DNA of 14,109 nt from NCBI GenBank assembly GCA_028222435.1, contig JAOIST010000012.1, positions 1-14,109 on the forward strand, in the 5' to 3' direction. This DNA is from Candidatus Pelagibacter sp. Lineage in GTDB: Bacteria > Pseudomonadota > Alphaproteobacteria > Pelagibacterales > Pelagibacteraceae. Numbering within the stretch: the stretch's first letter is position 1; the number at the start of each line of letters is the position of its first letter. A program made the translations under genes and the position numbers. The notes beneath the pieces were generated by a model. The model did not search any database. It saw only the letters and a list, made by a program, of their open reading frames with translations, and was not told where the DNA came from. Shown piece by piece: positions 14,088-14,109 of this stretch.

Positions 14088-14109
14088 TGATAGATAAGAA
14101 TTTAAATAA
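14087..14109 (+). CDS. Start of a further gene, cut by the window end
   Basis: An ATG overlapping the pfkA stop (TAATG at 14085-14089) opens a frame that begins MIDKNLN and is still open at the edge. The overlap style is the same as at four other junctions here, which suggests a real gene co-transcribed with pfkA. Seven residues are too few to name it. Confidence 0.5.

Overview
The window is AT-rich (roughly 30% G+C by eye) and almost fully coding. Genes meet in ATGA or TAATG overlaps and most lack a Shine-Dalgarno sequence. The glycerol ABC transporter is the kind known from rhizobia (GlpV-S-T-P-Q plus a DUF2160 membrane protein). Together these suggest a streamlined free-living alphaproteobacterium, such as a SAR11-like or AEGEAN-169/HIMB59-like marine lineage. 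That assignment is inferred from style and gene content; there is no rRNA in the window.

Layout. (1) 2-3068, plus strand: the 3' part of a TrkH/KtrB-type K+ transporter, then gpsA (glycerol-3-phosphate dehydrogenase) and glpK (glycerol kinase), joined by 1-base and 4-base overlaps. (2) 3069-10113, plus strand: a second unit with its own promoter and strong ribosome binding site. It starts with the periplasmic binding protein gene glpV, followed by a hairpin terminator or attenuator, then glpS, glpT, glpP, glpQ, the DUF2160 gene and gap (GAPDH), all overlapping or within 2 bases. (3) 10114-10278: the only long spacer, with a TGTG/CACA dyad and a possible 25-codon minus-strand gene. (4) 10279-11346, plus strand: an ATP-grasp ligase related to D-Ala-D-Ala ligase, substrate unknown. 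(5) 11343-12937, minus strand: pyk (pyruvate kinase) translationally coupled to an unknown 60-residue protein. (6) 13002-14087, plus strand: pfkA (6-phosphofructokinase), divergent from pyk across a 64-base spacer holding a symmetric promoter/operator-like dyad. A further gene begins at 14087 and runs off the window.

Working together: glycerol is bound by GlpV, imported by GlpP/GlpQ powered by GlpS/GlpT, phosphorylated by GlpK and oxidised by GpsA to dihydroxyacetone phosphate. That product enters lower glycolysis through GAPDH and leaves as pyruvate through pyruvate kinase. Triosephosphate isomerase and the enzymes between GAPDH and pyruvate kinase are not in the window. No glpD, glpF or glpR is present.

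Most notable observations: the two transporter ATPases carry complementary motif losses, predicting one complete and one degenerate ATP site. Pyk and pfkA share a palindromic divergent promoter region. Pyruvate kinase has the K+-independent signature, and PFK has a mixed ATP/PPi specificity signature. I found no mobile element, CRISPR array, tRNA or rRNA. The gene set is a coherent metabolic locus rather than a clearly new system.
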